52,034 nucleotides of DNA from the NCBI GenBank assembly GCA_024636555.1, contig JAGXGW010000079.1, positions 1-52,034 of the forward strand, written 5' to 3'. The number at the start of each line of letters is the position of its first letter. Position 1 is the stretch's first letter. Under the pieces are notes generated by a model. The model did not search any database. It was not told where the DNA came from and saw only the letters and a program-made list of their open reading frames with translations. A program made the position numbers and the translations under genes. This DNA is from Paracoccaceae bacterium (lineage in GTDB: Bacteria; Pseudomonadota; Alphaproteobacteria; Rhodobacterales; Rhodobacteraceae). Of this stretch, positions 36,602-45,994 are shown in pieces.

Positions 36602-36851
36602 GAAGACCAAACGCAACCATCCCCATCCGTGAATGGAGGCTGATCGCGATTTCGGCGGTGTCTAGCAAACCCTGAACGCGGATGCGAGAGGAAAATAGCC
36701 CCGCGTCAGCGCCCCGCGCCACCCGCGCAGAAGACTGCCGGCGTTTCCCTGCGCAAGCTCGGGTTTTGCCGTGCCGGAGGGTCCTGAATAAACGCAATAC
36801 ATTTACGCCTCCTTCATCTATCCTGTGCCAAAAAATGGCCTTGGAGCAGCG

Positions 36852-37487
36852 ATGGTTACAGGTTCAACAGATCATAGCGGATGCCTTGTGGCAGGCGGGC
36901 TTGGACAATTGCGTACACCGCACAGGCCATCACGCAGTGCAATTGGCAGGCCGGAAGGATTCTTCGCGGTCGGGTCAGCCCGTGATTTGCCTTTCGGGCA
37001 GCGCTTGCACAGCGTGAACCAGCCAGCGCCCGCGCCTCCCGCGCCCGTGCCTCCGCCCGGCATTGTGGCTGGCACCAATGTCCTGGCCGCCGCAGGTCTC
37101 ATCCGCATCGAAATGCTGCGCCCCGGCGACAGGATCGTGACCCGCAACACCGGGCTGGTCAGGCTGGTCGGCCTCAGCTTTTGCCAATATGATGGTGACT
37201 TTATCGCGATCACGGCACGTGCCCTTGGCGAGACCAGACCCGAGACAGATACGATTGTTCCTGCGGCCCGGACCGTGCTGTTGCGCGGGTCCTGCGCGAC
37301 GGCCGTAACCGGCCAACCCGCCGCGCTGGTCCCGGCGGGCACCCTGTCCGGCCTTCCGGGGGTCACCCTGCATCAGGACTACGAGATGACGCTGGTACAG
37401 CTTGTGTTCGACACGCCACAGCTTGTGTATGCCGATGGGCTGGAAACGCTGTGCCACGCGGATTCGAATGACAGGCGCGCGGCCTGA
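36852..37487 (+). CDS. Hint-like domain protein lacking the usual cysteine
   Basis: Protein of 211 aa. An unusual N-terminal 55 residues and a Pro/Ala linker (QPAPAPPAPVPPPG) precede a Hint_2-like domain (about 70-200): GIVAGTNVLAAAGLIRIEMLRPGDRIVTRNTG, then DGDFIAITARALGE and HQDYEMTLVQLVFDTPQLVYADGLETL. In the normal family the domain begins CF..GT; here Gly70-Ile71 replace Cys-Phe, so self-processing through Cys is not expected. GGAGCAGCG precedes the ATG. It converges on nnrD with a 4-base gap. Compare the Hint protein at 8424, which keeps its Cys. Role unknown. Confidence 0.75.
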   Translation: MVTGSTDHSGCLVAGGLGQLRTPHRPSRSAIGRPEGFFAVGSARDLPFGQRLHSVNQPAPAPPAPVPPPGIVAGTNVLAAAGLIRIEMLRPGDRIVTRNTGLVRLVGLSFCQYDGDFIAITARALGETRPETDTIVPAARTVLLRGSCATAVTGQPAALVPAGTLSGLPGVTLHQDYEMTLVQLVFDTPQLVYADGLETLCHADSNDRRAA

Positions 37488-37491
37488 CAGA

Positions 37492-38379
37492 TCACAGGCC
37501 GAGATCGGCGTAGACGCCGGGCAAGAGATCGGGCAGGTCCTCCGCGATCAGTCCCGGTCCAAAACGGCGCGCTGCCAGACCGTGCAGAGATATCGCCAGA
37601 TTGGCCGCCAACGGGGGTGCCACCCCGCGCGCCAGCAGCCCTGTGATGATGCCTGCCAGAACATCGCCCGTCCCCGCCGTTGCCAGCCATGCCAAGGCAC
37701 CATCCGGGGCCGCCTTGTGCACCCAGCAGCGCCCCTCCGCCTCGGCCAGAATGGTATCGGGGCCTTTCAGCAGGATCGTACACCCGGCCTGCCGTGCGGC
37801 GGCACGCGCGGCCTGCACCCGCAGGGCAAACCGCTCCGACGCGGCGTCCAGCTTCGGCCCCTTCATCTGCGCCGCCAGATCGGGGAAGATCCGCGCAAAT
37901 TCGCCGTCATGCGGTGTCAGAACGCAGGCAGGGTGCAGCCTCGCTTGCAGCCGCGCGTCCCGCGCCAGCAGGGTCAGCGCATCGGCATCCAGAACCGTGG
38001 CCCGCGCCCCCGCCAGAACCGCCTCCACCAACCCCGCCTCGCGCGGCCCCAATCCCAGCCCCGGCCCGATGCAGATCGCGTTCAGCCGGTGATCCTCTAT
38101 CAATGCCGCCAGATCATCCGCGACCGTGACGGGCCGCATCATCACGGCGGTGATCTGGCAGGCCACCTCGGGGACAGCGTCATCCGGTACTGCCAGCGTC
38201 ACCAGCCCTGCCCCTGCGCGCAAGGCAGCACGCGCTGCAAGACGCGCAGCACCGGTGCGCCCCGCACCTCCCGACAGAACCACCGCGTGACCGTGGGTAT
38301 ATTTGTGGCCGGACGGTTCCTTGCGCAGCAGGTCGCGCAACACGGGCGTCATGACAAAATTGCGTGGCTCACGGGACAT
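37492..38379 (-). CDS. nnrD: ADP/ATP-dependent NAD(P)H-hydrate dehydratase
   Basis: Repairs damaged NAD(P)HX by dehydration; 295 aa, ribokinase-like fold. Motifs: KYTHGHAVVLSGGAGRTGAARLAARAALRAGAGLVTL, CIGPGLGLG, VLDADAL, LTPHDGEFARIF, and the nucleotide-site TAGTGDVLAGII. The ATG has GGAGAG 5 bases upstream. In many bacteria it is fused behind the epimerase; here the two are separate, with a 33-base gap. Both act on the same damage. Confidence 0.93.
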   Translation of the reverse strand: MSREPRNFVMTPVLRDLLRKEPSGHKYTHGHAVVLSGGAGRTGAARLAARAALRAGAGLVTLAVPDDAVPEVACQITAVMMRPVTVADDLAALIEDHRLNAICIGPGLGLGPREAGLVEAVLAGARATVLDADALTLLARDARLQARLHPACVLTPHDGEFARIFPDLAAQMKGPKLDAASERFALRVQAARAAARQAGCTILLKGPDTILAEAEGRCWVHKAAPDGALAWLATAGTGDVLAGIITGLLARGVAPPLAANLAISLHGLAARRFGPGLIAEDLPDLLPGVYADLGL

Positions 38380-38412
38380 AAGGCTCTCCGATCTTCGACA
38401 GGGCACGGGCAA

Positions 38413-39078
38413 TCATAATCCTATCGGCACGACAACCGTTGTCACGCCTTGTGTGTCCAGCGTGGCATGGACCGGCTTGGGAGCGTGAAAAGTGACCGCC
38501 AGATCGGCAGGAAAGGGTCTAGCGCCAAGCCTGCGGCCGGTGTCGCAATCATATCCGGTTGGCACATCGACGCTGACACACCGCAGGCTCTGCCCTTTGG
38601 CGTGTAACACGACAGCGTCATGCGCCTGCCACCACGCATCCAGAATCGCATCGGTGCACCTGCTTTGGCCGATGCCCAGCAAGGCATCAACCACCAGCAA
38701 GGGGCACGCTTTACCGGCCAGCGCCATCTCTTGCGGCAACCGGTCCATCGGCGCGACCTCTCCGCCGCATTCCACCCAATCGCGCGCGGCGCTGCCGGCG
38801 TCACCGGTCTTCGCAGGCGGATGGGAGGCGAAAACAGCAACGTGCCAGCCCCGCTGCCGGAGCAGGCGCGCGATCACATAACCGCCGCCGCCGTTATTGC
38901 CCGGACCGCACAGGATCAGCGCCGTACCGGCGGCGCAATCGGCATCCGGCCAGCGCCGGAAAATCGCTGTCACAACCTCCTGCCCTGCACGCTCCATCAA
39001 AGCGCGTCCCGTGACCCGCCCCGAGGCCATCGCATCCGCTTCCAACGCGCGCATTTGTGCTGCCGTCACCGTTTCCAT
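38413..39078 (-). CDS. nnrE: NAD(P)H-hydrate epimerase
   Basis: Epimerises R-NAD(P)HX to the S form for the dehydratase; 221 aa, YjeF N-terminal fold. Motifs: METVTAAQMRALEADAM, LILCGPGNNGGGGYVIARLL (nucleotide loop) and VDALLGIGQSR, VSVDVPTGYDCDTG and FHAPKPVH. Co-directional with nnrD downstream, so a split two-gene form of Nnr. The glnB promoter lies in the 173 bases on its other side. Confidence 0.92.
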   Translation of the reverse strand: METVTAAQMRALEADAMASGRVTGRALMERAGQEVVTAIFRRWPDADCAAGTALILCGPGNNGGGGYVIARLLRQRGWHVAVFASHPPAKTGDAGSAARDWVECGGEVAPMDRLPQEMALAGKACPLLVVDALLGIGQSRCTDAILDAWWQAHDAVVLHAKGQSLRCVSVDVPTGYDCDTGRRLGARPFPADLAVTFHAPKPVHATLDTQGVTTVVVPIGL

Positions 39079-39182
39079 GGGTCCTCCTGAATATTTTGTT
39101 CTTTTTCCGATTACATTTTAGGCATTGCGATTACTTTTTGATCACCATATCCGATTTGCGTGATGGCGCTCCGAAATGCTGA

Positions 39183-39590
<408 letters not shown>

Positions 39591-39621
39591 GTTACTCCCT
39601 ATTCATGAAAGGACTTGGAGA

Positions 39622-41028
39622 ATGAGCAAAACCGCTTTTCTTAAGATGATGAAGGACGAAGATGTCGAATATGTCGACATCCGGTTCACCGATCCGCGCG
39701 GCAAGTTGCAGCACGTGACCGTGATTTCCGATCTGGTTGATGAAGACTTTCTTGACGAAGGTTTCATGTTCGACGGCTCGTCGATTGCCGGCTGGAAGTC
39801 GATCGAAGCTTCCGACATGAAGCTGATGCCCGATCTGGCCAGCGCCTATATCGATCCGTTCTACGCGGAAAAGACCGTGTGCATCCACTGCTCGATCGTG
39901 GAGCCCGATACCGGCGAATCCTATGACCGCGATCCGCGCGGCACTGCCGAGAAGGCCGAGGCTTATCTGAAGTCGAGCGGGATCGGCGATACGGCCTATT
40001 TCGGACCAGAGGCCGAATTTTTCCTGTTCGACGATGTGCGCTACGCGATCACACCGAACAAGGTGTCCTATGAGGTTGATGCCGATCAGGCGGCCTGGAA
40101 CACCGATACCGATTTCGAGATGGGCAACACCGGCCACCGTCCCGGCTACAAGGGCGGCTATTTCCCGGTGAACCCGGCCGATGACGGTCAGGATATCCGG
40201 TCGGAAATGCTGTCCACCATGAAGCGCATGGGCATGAAGGTCGACAAACACCACCACGAGGTGGCGACATCGCAGCACGAGCTGGGTCTGATCTTCGGAT
40301 CGCTGACCGAGCAGGCCGACAACATCCAGAAATACAAGTATGTCATCCACAACGTGGCTCTGGCCTACGGTCGTTCGGCAACCTTCATGCCGAAGCCGAT
40401 CAAGGGTGACAACGGGTCGGGTATGCATGTGAACATGTCGATCTGGAAAGACGGCAAGCCGCTGTTCGCGGGCGACAAATATGCCGACCTGAGCCAGGAG
40501 GCGCTGTATTTCATCGGTGGCATCCTGAAGCACGCCAAATCGCTGAACGCGTTCACCAATCCGACCACCAACAGCTACAAGCGTCTGGTGCCGGGCTACG
40601 AGGCGCCCGTGCTGCGCGCATTTTCGGCGCGCAACCGCTCGGGTTGCGTGCGTATTCCGTGGACAGAAAGCCCCAAGGCAAAGCGCGTCGAGGCCCGTTT
40701 CCCCGATCCGGCAGCCAACCCGTATCTGGCGTTCGCAGCTCTGCTGATGGCTGGTCTTGACGGGATCAAGAACAAGATCGATCCGGGCGAAGCCATGGAC
40801 AAGAACCTCTATGACCTGCCCGCAGAAGAGCTGGCCGGCATCCCCACCGTCTGCGGATCGCTCCGCGAGGCGCTGGAAGAGCTTCAGTCCGACATGGATT
40901 ACCTGCTGGCAGGCGACGTGTTCACGAAGGACCAGATCATGGCCTATATCGGTCTGAAAATGGAGGAGGTCGAAGAGTATGACATGACCCCCCACCCGGT
41001 CGAATTCAAGAACTACTATAGCTGCTGA
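39622..41028 (+). CDS. glnA: Glutamine synthetase type I
   Basis: Makes glutamine from glutamate and ammonia using ATP; dodecamer of 468-aa subunits. Landmarks: [16 protein letters not shown], the metal site [24 protein letters not shown], the ATP-site stretch [25 protein letters not shown], and [19 protein letters not shown]. The adenylylation site Tyr397 in [12 protein letters not shown] is kept, so it is controlled by GlnE. The ATG follows AAAGGACTTGGAG. Ends EFKNYYSC. Confidence 0.98.
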   Translation: MSKTAFLKMMKDEDVEYVDIRFTDPRGKLQHVTVISDLVDEDFLDEGFMFDGSSIAGWKSIEASDMKLMPDLASAYIDPFYAEKTVCIHCSIVEPDTGESYDRDPRGTAEKAEAYLKSSGIGDTAYFGPEAEFFLFDDVRYAITPNKVSYEVDADQAAWNTDTDFEMGNTGHRPGYKGGYFPVNPADDGQDIRSEMLSTMKRMGMKVDKHHHEVATSQHELGLIFGSLTEQADNIQKYKYVIHNVALAYGRSATFMPKPIKGDNGSGMHVNMSIWKDGKPLFAGDKYADLSQEALYFIGGILKHAKSLNAFTNPTTNSYKRLVPGYEAPVLRAFSARNRSGCVRIPWTESPKAKRVEARFPDPAANPYLAFAALLMAGLDGIKNKIDPGEAMDKNLYDLPAEELAGIPTVCGSLREALEELQSDMDYLLAGDVFTKDQIMAYIGLKMEEVEEYDMTPHPVEFKNYYSC

Positions 41029-41068
41029 TCTTTTTGCCGCCGAATCGCGGCAAAACAGGACGGGACAC

Positions 41069-41098
41069 AAAAAGGGCGCCTTTCGGGGCGCCCTTTTT
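41069..41098 (+). terminator. Terminator after glnA
   Basis: Stem GGGCGCC/GGCGCCC flanked by five A and five T, 41 bases after the glnA stop. The A/T symmetry means it could work in both directions. Confidence 0.88.
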
Positions 41099-41242
41099 CC
41101 GTTTTGGGCTCAATTGTGGCGGCGATGGCGGTGAAAACCCGACTTTTTCACGCCTTGCCCCAGGCTTAACGGATTTCGAACAAAAAATGCCCCATTTCAT
41201 GAACGATACCGGAGCCTAATACGTCACCATGCGGAGGCTGCC

Positions 41243-42301
41243 ATGCGCTTGGACAATACCCGGTGTACTGCCGGTCTGGTATTTCTTGGGTCCAGACCGC
41301 TTGATCTCCCGTTTCTCGCAACGCGGCTGGAACGGGTTCTGGGCGCGCGCGGTTTTGAAACCGGCATGTGCCACATGTTGTCCGACGACCACCTCAGAAT
41401 GGGACTGGGGACGTTCGAGCTGCATCTGAACGCGATCGACACCGGCCACCAGAACGGTCAGCCCGGCGGGATGCACACGCTTGATATGGTGCTGAACGAT
41501 GGACGCCAACCCGACAACCAGGGCGATCTTTCGGTCTCCGACGCGACGCTGACCCTGACCGTGACGATCGTGAAGCGCCCGTCAGAGCTTCCCAGCCTGC
41601 GGGACGCCGAACGCTCCACCGTGACCGCACACTCCGCGCTTGCCCTGTCCACACTGGAACTGGCGCAAGTCCTAGATCCCGATTTTGTTCAATGGTTGCA
41701 ACCTGATATGATGCTTCAGACGTCGTCGTTCCTGTCCGTCCTCGAAAAGGTGACCCCGCGACGCGTGTCTGCCGCCGATCGTGCCCGCAAAGCCGAGGCC
41801 GAGCGACGCAAACGGCCGACACCGGTTTTGACCTTCCCGCAGGAACAGACAAACCGCGTCTCGCGCCTCTTTCCCGATATCGAAATCACGTGCGAGCGGC
41901 TTGAAAGCCATGCCGTGGCCGAAACGGCACCGGCCTCACCTGTCATATCGGATGAAAAATCCCGTCTGTCCTATATGCGCTCGGTCTTCGGCCGTCAGGA
42001 TGTTGTGGGGGATACCACAGAGCCTTCCGAGGCGGAGGCCCTGCCCGCCGAGCCAAGCATTCCGTCGCGTCTGGCAACATGGGTCGTCTCCTTTGTGGTC
42101 GCGCTGATCTCGATGCCTGTCGGACTGGCGCTGATCGCCTACAACCTGTTGCGCGGTGAGGATCTGCGGCTTGCCCTGACCGCACTGGCGCTGACGGGCC
42201 TGTTCAGCGGTCTTGCCACGATCGGCGCGATAGATCAGGCCGTAAGCGCAATCACGGGCCAGCCGGTCGTCAGCCAGTTGCTGTCCTCTCTGCCATTCTG
42301 A
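41243..42301 (+). CDS. Uncharacterised protein with C-terminal membrane helices
   Basis: Protein of 352 aa that I do not recognise. Residues 1-150 look like a compact alpha/beta domain (LVFLGSRPLDLPFLATRLERVLG, DLSVSDATLTLTVTIVKRPSELP). A charged, disordered-looking middle (about 165-265) includes RRVSAADRARKAEAERRKRPTP. Two hydrophobic segments lie near 277-300 and 311-328 (TWVVSFVVALISMPVGLALIAYNLL; LALTALALTGLFSGLA), so it is anchored by its C-terminus. GGAGGCTGCC precedes the ATG. Resembles conserved hypotheticals of marine Rhodobacteraceae, which is an impression. Confidence 0.75.
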   Translation: MRLDNTRCTAGLVFLGSRPLDLPFLATRLERVLGARGFETGMCHMLSDDHLRMGLGTFELHLNAIDTGHQNGQPGGMHTLDMVLNDGRQPDNQGDLSVSDATLTLTVTIVKRPSELPSLRDAERSTVTAHSALALSTLELAQVLDPDFVQWLQPDMMLQTSSFLSVLEKVTPRRVSAADRARKAEAERRKRPTPVLTFPQEQTNRVSRLFPDIEITCERLESHAVAETAPASPVISDEKSRLSYMRSVFGRQDVVGDTTEPSEAEALPAEPSIPSRLATWVVSFVVALISMPVGLALIAYNLLRGEDLRLALTALALTGLFSGLATIGAIDQAVSAITGQPVVSQLLSSLPF

Positions 42302-42434
42302 GGCTCTGGCGGCCTGCGTGGCCTGCCGCCCCGATCAAACTTTCGCAAGGCGTCCCTGCTCGCAAGACAGGGGCGCTTGTTCCATTTCAGCCAAACCGTT
42401 AAGCTCCTCGCTCCCTCCAGATAAGGAAATTTGA

Positions 42435-43244
42435 ATGATAATCGCACGTATTAGCATGGTTTTGGGGTCTTTCTGCGTCGGTATGATGCTGGGTACACCT
42501 GTGATGGCCGCGCAATGCGGTGACACGGCAGCCGGGTTTGAGGCATGGAAGCGGGATTTCGCCAATCTAGCCGCGCAGGCCGGCATCCAGCAGCGCGGGC
42601 TGGATGCACTGGCCGGCACCAGCTATGCCACCCGCACCATCGCGGCAGATCGCAACCAGCGCAGCTTTGGCTACACGCTGGAGCGGTTCATGGAGGTGCG
42701 CGGCGCCACAACCATCGTGGCGCAGGGAAAACGGCGCAAAGCCCAGAACCCGGCGTTCTATGAGGCGCTGGAGCGTCAATACGGTGTGCCTGCCGGTGTC
42801 ATCATTGCGATCCACGGCATGGAAACTGCCTTCGGCAATTTCATGGGTGATAGCAATGTCGTCTCGGCCATCGCAACGCTGGCCTATGATTGCCGCCGCT
42901 CCACTTTCTTTTCGGAACATGCGCTTGCGGCGCTGCATCTGGTCGATCGCGGCACCATCACCGCGCAGACCGTCGGGGCGAAACACGGCGAGCTGGGCCA
43001 TACACAGTTTCTGCCCGGCAATGTCGTCCGCTACGCGGTTGACGCCAATGGCGACGGGCGCATCGACATGAACAACATCACGGATGCCCTTGCATCGACT
43101 GCGAATTTCCTGCGCCAGAAAGGCTGGCAGCCCGGTCAGGGCTATCAGGAAGGCCAGCCGAATTTCCGCGTGATCCAGGACTGGAACGCCGCAGGGGTTT
43201 ATCAGCGGGCCATCGCGATCATGGCGCGGCAGATCGACGGCTGA
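42435..43244 (+). CDS. Lytic murein transglycosylase, MltB-type
   Basis: Exported enzyme of 269 aa that cleaves peptidoglycan glycan strands. A signal peptide (residues about 1-26, MLGTPVMAA) is followed by the SLT_2 domain. Catalytic Glu130 is in IHGMETAFGNFMGD. ATLAYDCRRSTFFSEHALAALHLVDRG and GELGHTQFLPGNVVRYAVDANGDGRIDM are family marks. The C-terminal peptidoglycan-binding domain of larger members is absent. AAGGAAATTTGA precedes the ATG. Confidence 0.93.
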   Translation: MIIARISMVLGSFCVGMMLGTPVMAAQCGDTAAGFEAWKRDFANLAAQAGIQQRGLDALAGTSYATRTIAADRNQRSFGYTLERFMEVRGATTIVAQGKRRKAQNPAFYEALERQYGVPAGVIIAIHGMETAFGNFMGDSNVVSAIATLAYDCRRSTFFSEHALAALHLVDRGTITAQTVGAKHGELGHTQFLPGNVVRYAVDANGDGRIDMNNITDALASTANFLRQKGWQPGQGYQEGQPNFRVIQDWNAAGVYQRAIAIMARQIDG

Positions 43245-43256
43245 TCCTGTGTCGTA

Positions 43257-44015
43257 TCATGCCGCGGGCCAGAGACGATATACGGTTTCACGGTCCAACA
43301 CGCTGGTATGAATACCGAAAACCACAGCCCCCGTGACGGGTAACCGCACAAGGCTCTGGCGCTCTGTCCGGAAATAACGCGCCTCTTTCGGATCATGGTC
43401 GCGGCGGGGGTCCGCCTCCCGCCGCGGGTGATGCAACGCAGGATCTTCGTACCACAAGGCATTGAAACGCCACAGCGGACGCCCGACCTTGATCCCGTCG
43501 AACAACCGCTGCACCCGCCGCGCCATCAGGTCATCATAGCTGTCCACCGGAATATGGATGCCAATCAGAGGCCGACGGAACTTTTCCGACAATGTCCAGC
43601 TTGCGGGGAAGCACAGCACGGCTGCGGTCAGCACATGCTCCTGCCCGCGTTTTTCCAGCAGGCACAGGTCTTGCTGCACCAGATGGCCCAAGGTGCCCAT
43701 CGGATCGGCGAAGACCAGCGGCACGGTCACACCGTCAGGGCGCAGGACATGATCTGCCGCGACAGTGTAATCCGCGCGCGTGCCGAGAACCTGTAGAACC
43801 TGCGCCAGCAACTCCTCCGCCGCCGGGCGCGCGGCGGCCTCCATCGCCACGACCGCATCGCGCTTGTGCGACAGCAGGCTGGCCCGCTCGGCCATCTGCG
43901 CGGCAAAGGCATCATCGACGATGATCCAGTCTGCGGGGTTCATCGGCCGGGTCCCCGGCAGGCTTGCGGGCCGTGTCGGATCATAGGAAAGGCGTGATTG
44001 AAGAATGGCGGTCAT
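43257..44015 (-). CDS. DUF3445 protein, haem-dependent oxidative N-demethylase type
   Basis: Protein of 252 aa. DUF3445 features: LPGTRPMNPADWIIVDDAFAAQMAER near the N-terminus, LVQQDLCLLEKRG, CFPASWTLSEKFRRPLIGIHIPVDSYD and the C-terminal RTERQSLVRLPVTGAVVFGIHTSVL. Family members form the alpha subunit of a haem-dependent oxidative N-demethylase that strips methyl groups from dimethylamine-like compounds. The partner subunits are not adjacent, so the substrate is unknown. The start is the ATG without a good ribosome site; a longer frame to 44102 is possible. Convergent with the transglycosylase. Confidence 0.85.
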   Translation of the reverse strand: MTAILQSRLSYDPTRPASLPGTRPMNPADWIIVDDAFAAQMAERASLLSHKRDAVVAMEAAARPAAEELLAQVLQVLGTRADYTVAADHVLRPDGVTVPLVFADPMGTLGHLVQQDLCLLEKRGQEHVLTAAVLCFPASWTLSEKFRRPLIGIHIPVDSYDDLMARRVQRLFDGIKVGRPLWRFNALWYEDPALHHPRREADPRRDHDPKEARYFRTERQSLVRLPVTGAVVFGIHTSVLDRETVYRLWPAA

Positions 44016-44160
44016 CCGCGTAATTTGCGCGACATCGCAGGCGCTGTGCAAGCCACAACCTGGCTGTCCAAATGGCTCACCTTGGCGTGAGACGGCTGAC
44101 ACATGGGTTGCGCCGGATCAAGCGCGCGCCCAGTCTTGGACTGTACAGACAGGACCTCAA

Positions 44161-45375
44161 ATGCCCAGCAAACGCATCACTTTCACCGGCCATGACGGAA
44201 GCCAGCTGGCCGCCTGTCTGGACATGCCCGAAGGCCCCCATCTGGCCACCGCCCTTTTCGCGCATTGCTTCACCTGCTCAAAGGATATCGCCGCCGCCCG
44301 GCGGATCGCACAAAGGCTGGCCACAATGGGGCTGGCGGTGCTGCGGTTTGACTTTACAGGGCTTGGCCATTCCGAGGGCGAGTTTGCCAATACGGGGTTT
44401 TCCTCGAATGTCGGTGATATCCGCGCGGCGCTGGCTTATCTCTCCGACAAGGGCATGCCGGCCAGCCTGCTGATCGGGCATTCTCTGGGCGGCGCCGCGA
44501 TCCTCAAGGTTGCGCCCGATATCAAGGGTATCAAGGCGGTCGCAACCCTTGGCACGCCGTTCGATCCGGATCATGTCACCCACAACTTTGGCGACTCGCT
44601 CGCGCAGATCCGCAAGAATGGCACCGCCGAGGTTGATCTGGGCGGACGGCCTTTCCGGATCACGCGGGAATTTCTCGACGATGTGGAGGGCGCATCGATC
44701 AAGTCCGAGTTGGGACGGCTGCGTGCCGCACTGCTGGTCCTGCATGCTCCGCGTGACGCTGTTGTGGGCATCGACAATGCCACGCGCATCTTCACAGCGG
44801 CACACCATCCCAAAAGCTTCGTCACGCTGGATGACGCCGATCACCTGATCAGCCGCGCATCCGATGCGGATTATGCCGCCGATATGATCGCGACATGGGC
44901 CAAACGCTATCTGGACCTGCGCCCGCCCGCCCCGCCGCCCGGTGTGCCCGAAGGCATCGTGCGCGTCTCCGAGGCCGATCCTGCCGGATTCCTGCAGGAT
45001 ATCAACGCAGGCCCGCATCACCACGTCAAAGCCGACGAGCCGCAAGCTTACGGCGGCACCAACAGGGGCATGTCACCCTACGGATTCATATCGGCCGGCC
45101 TGGGGGCCTGCACCTCGATGACGATCCGGATGTATGCGCGCCGCAAAGGCTGGAAGCTGACGCATGTGCGCGTCGACATCAGCCACGACAAGATGCACGC
45201 GCAAGACGCGCAGGCGGGATCGGGGGACAAGATCGACAGGTTCCAGCGCGATATCTATCTCGAAGGTACGTTGACACAGGACCAACGCGCCCGGTTGCTC
45301 GAGATTGCCGACAAATGCCCGGTCCATCGCACATTGGAGCGTACAAGCAAAATTCTGACCAAACTGGTCACCTGA
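44161..45375 (+). CDS. Alpha/beta hydrolase-OsmC fusion protein
   Basis: Two-domain protein of 404 aa. Residues about 1-252 are an alpha/beta hydrolase: FAHCFTCSKD oxyanion region, nucleophile Ser108 in LIGHSLGGAA, and candidate Asp199 and His228 completing the triad. Residues about 262-404 are an OsmC-type peroxiredoxin domain with Cys317 (LGACTSMTIRMYARRKGW) and Cys386 (DKCPVHRTLERTS), the peroxidatic pair. Such fusions are known; they are thought to detoxify organic hydroperoxides or acyl esters. AGGACC precedes the ATG. Ends facing the response regulator. Confidence 0.92.
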   Translation: MPSKRITFTGHDGSQLAACLDMPEGPHLATALFAHCFTCSKDIAAARRIAQRLATMGLAVLRFDFTGLGHSEGEFANTGFSSNVGDIRAALAYLSDKGMPASLLIGHSLGGAAILKVAPDIKGIKAVATLGTPFDPDHVTHNFGDSLAQIRKNGTAEVDLGGRPFRITREFLDDVEGASIKSELGRLRAALLVLHAPRDAVVGIDNATRIFTAAHHPKSFVTLDDADHLISRASDADYAADMIATWAKRYLDLRPPAPPPGVPEGIVRVSEADPAGFLQDINAGPHHHVKADEPQAYGGTNRGMSPYGFISAGLGACTSMTIRMYARRKGWKLTHVRVDISHDKMHAQDAQAGSGDKIDRFQRDIYLEGTLTQDQRARLLEIADKCPVHRTLERTSKILTKLVT

Positions 45376-45418
45376 CCGGTTGCGCCGTGAAAGCCGCTGC
45401 CTCCCGAAAGGGTGCGGA

Positions 45419-45811
45419 TCAGGTCTGTCTGTGATGCGCCGCCCATGCGCTCTCGATCTGGGCGCATAGTTCCATCGGATCAAAGGGCTTCGTGATGACG
45501 GACAACGCGCCATTTTCCAGCATGGTGTTCGAGAAATTCTCTTCCGCCTTTGCGGTCACGAAAATCGCGGGCACATTCTCGAATCCGGGCAATTGCCGCA
45601 GCGCGGTCCATGTTTCCAAACCGTCAAGATCAGGCATCATGAAATCGAGCAGGAACAACTGCGGGTTGGTGGACGCCGCCTGTTCCACAGCCTCCCGTCC
45701 TGACGAGAACTGGTCCACATGGTAGCCGCCGACCATCTCCAGAGTGATCTTGATGATCATCCGGATGTCCTCTGCATCGTCGACATGCAGTATATTCTGA
45801 AGTTTTTCCAT
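45419..45811 (-). CDS. Single-domain response regulator
   Basis: CheY-like receiver of 130 aa with no output domain. Acid pocket Asp11/Asp12, phosphate acceptor Asp56 in LFLLDFMMPDLDG, Thr in FVTAKAEENF and the conserved Lys in VITKPFDP. The start is ATG 45811; a GTG three codons upstream is also possible. It lies 183 bases downstream of the histidine kinase gene and in the same direction, so a cognate pair is likely. With no DNA-binding domain it may pass phosphate on, or act on protein partners. Confidence 0.92.
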   Translation of the reverse strand: MEKLQNILHVDDAEDIRMIIKITLEMVGGYHVDQFSSGREAVEQAASTNPQLFLLDFMMPDLDGLETWTALRQLPGFENVPAIFVTAKAEENFSNTMLENGALSVITKPFDPMELCAQIESAWAAHHRQT

Positions 45812-45994
45812 TTCGGCCACCTATGCGACCCACACCAGCGGGTAAGAAAAAACTGACACTCCAAACCTGCATGATCGGGTAAGACACTCACCCTTTATCA
45901 GATTGCCTTTAAGTTCAACCCAACAAACCTGAATGCACAACCCCCGCTTTAAACCAGCATCCGGTCCGCGCCCAGCCATGACGCGAAGTCATCG

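Noticed and set aside
36825..36851. Upstream start of the Cys-less Hint-like protein
   Set aside because: No ribosome site; GGAGCAGCG favours the ATG at 36852.
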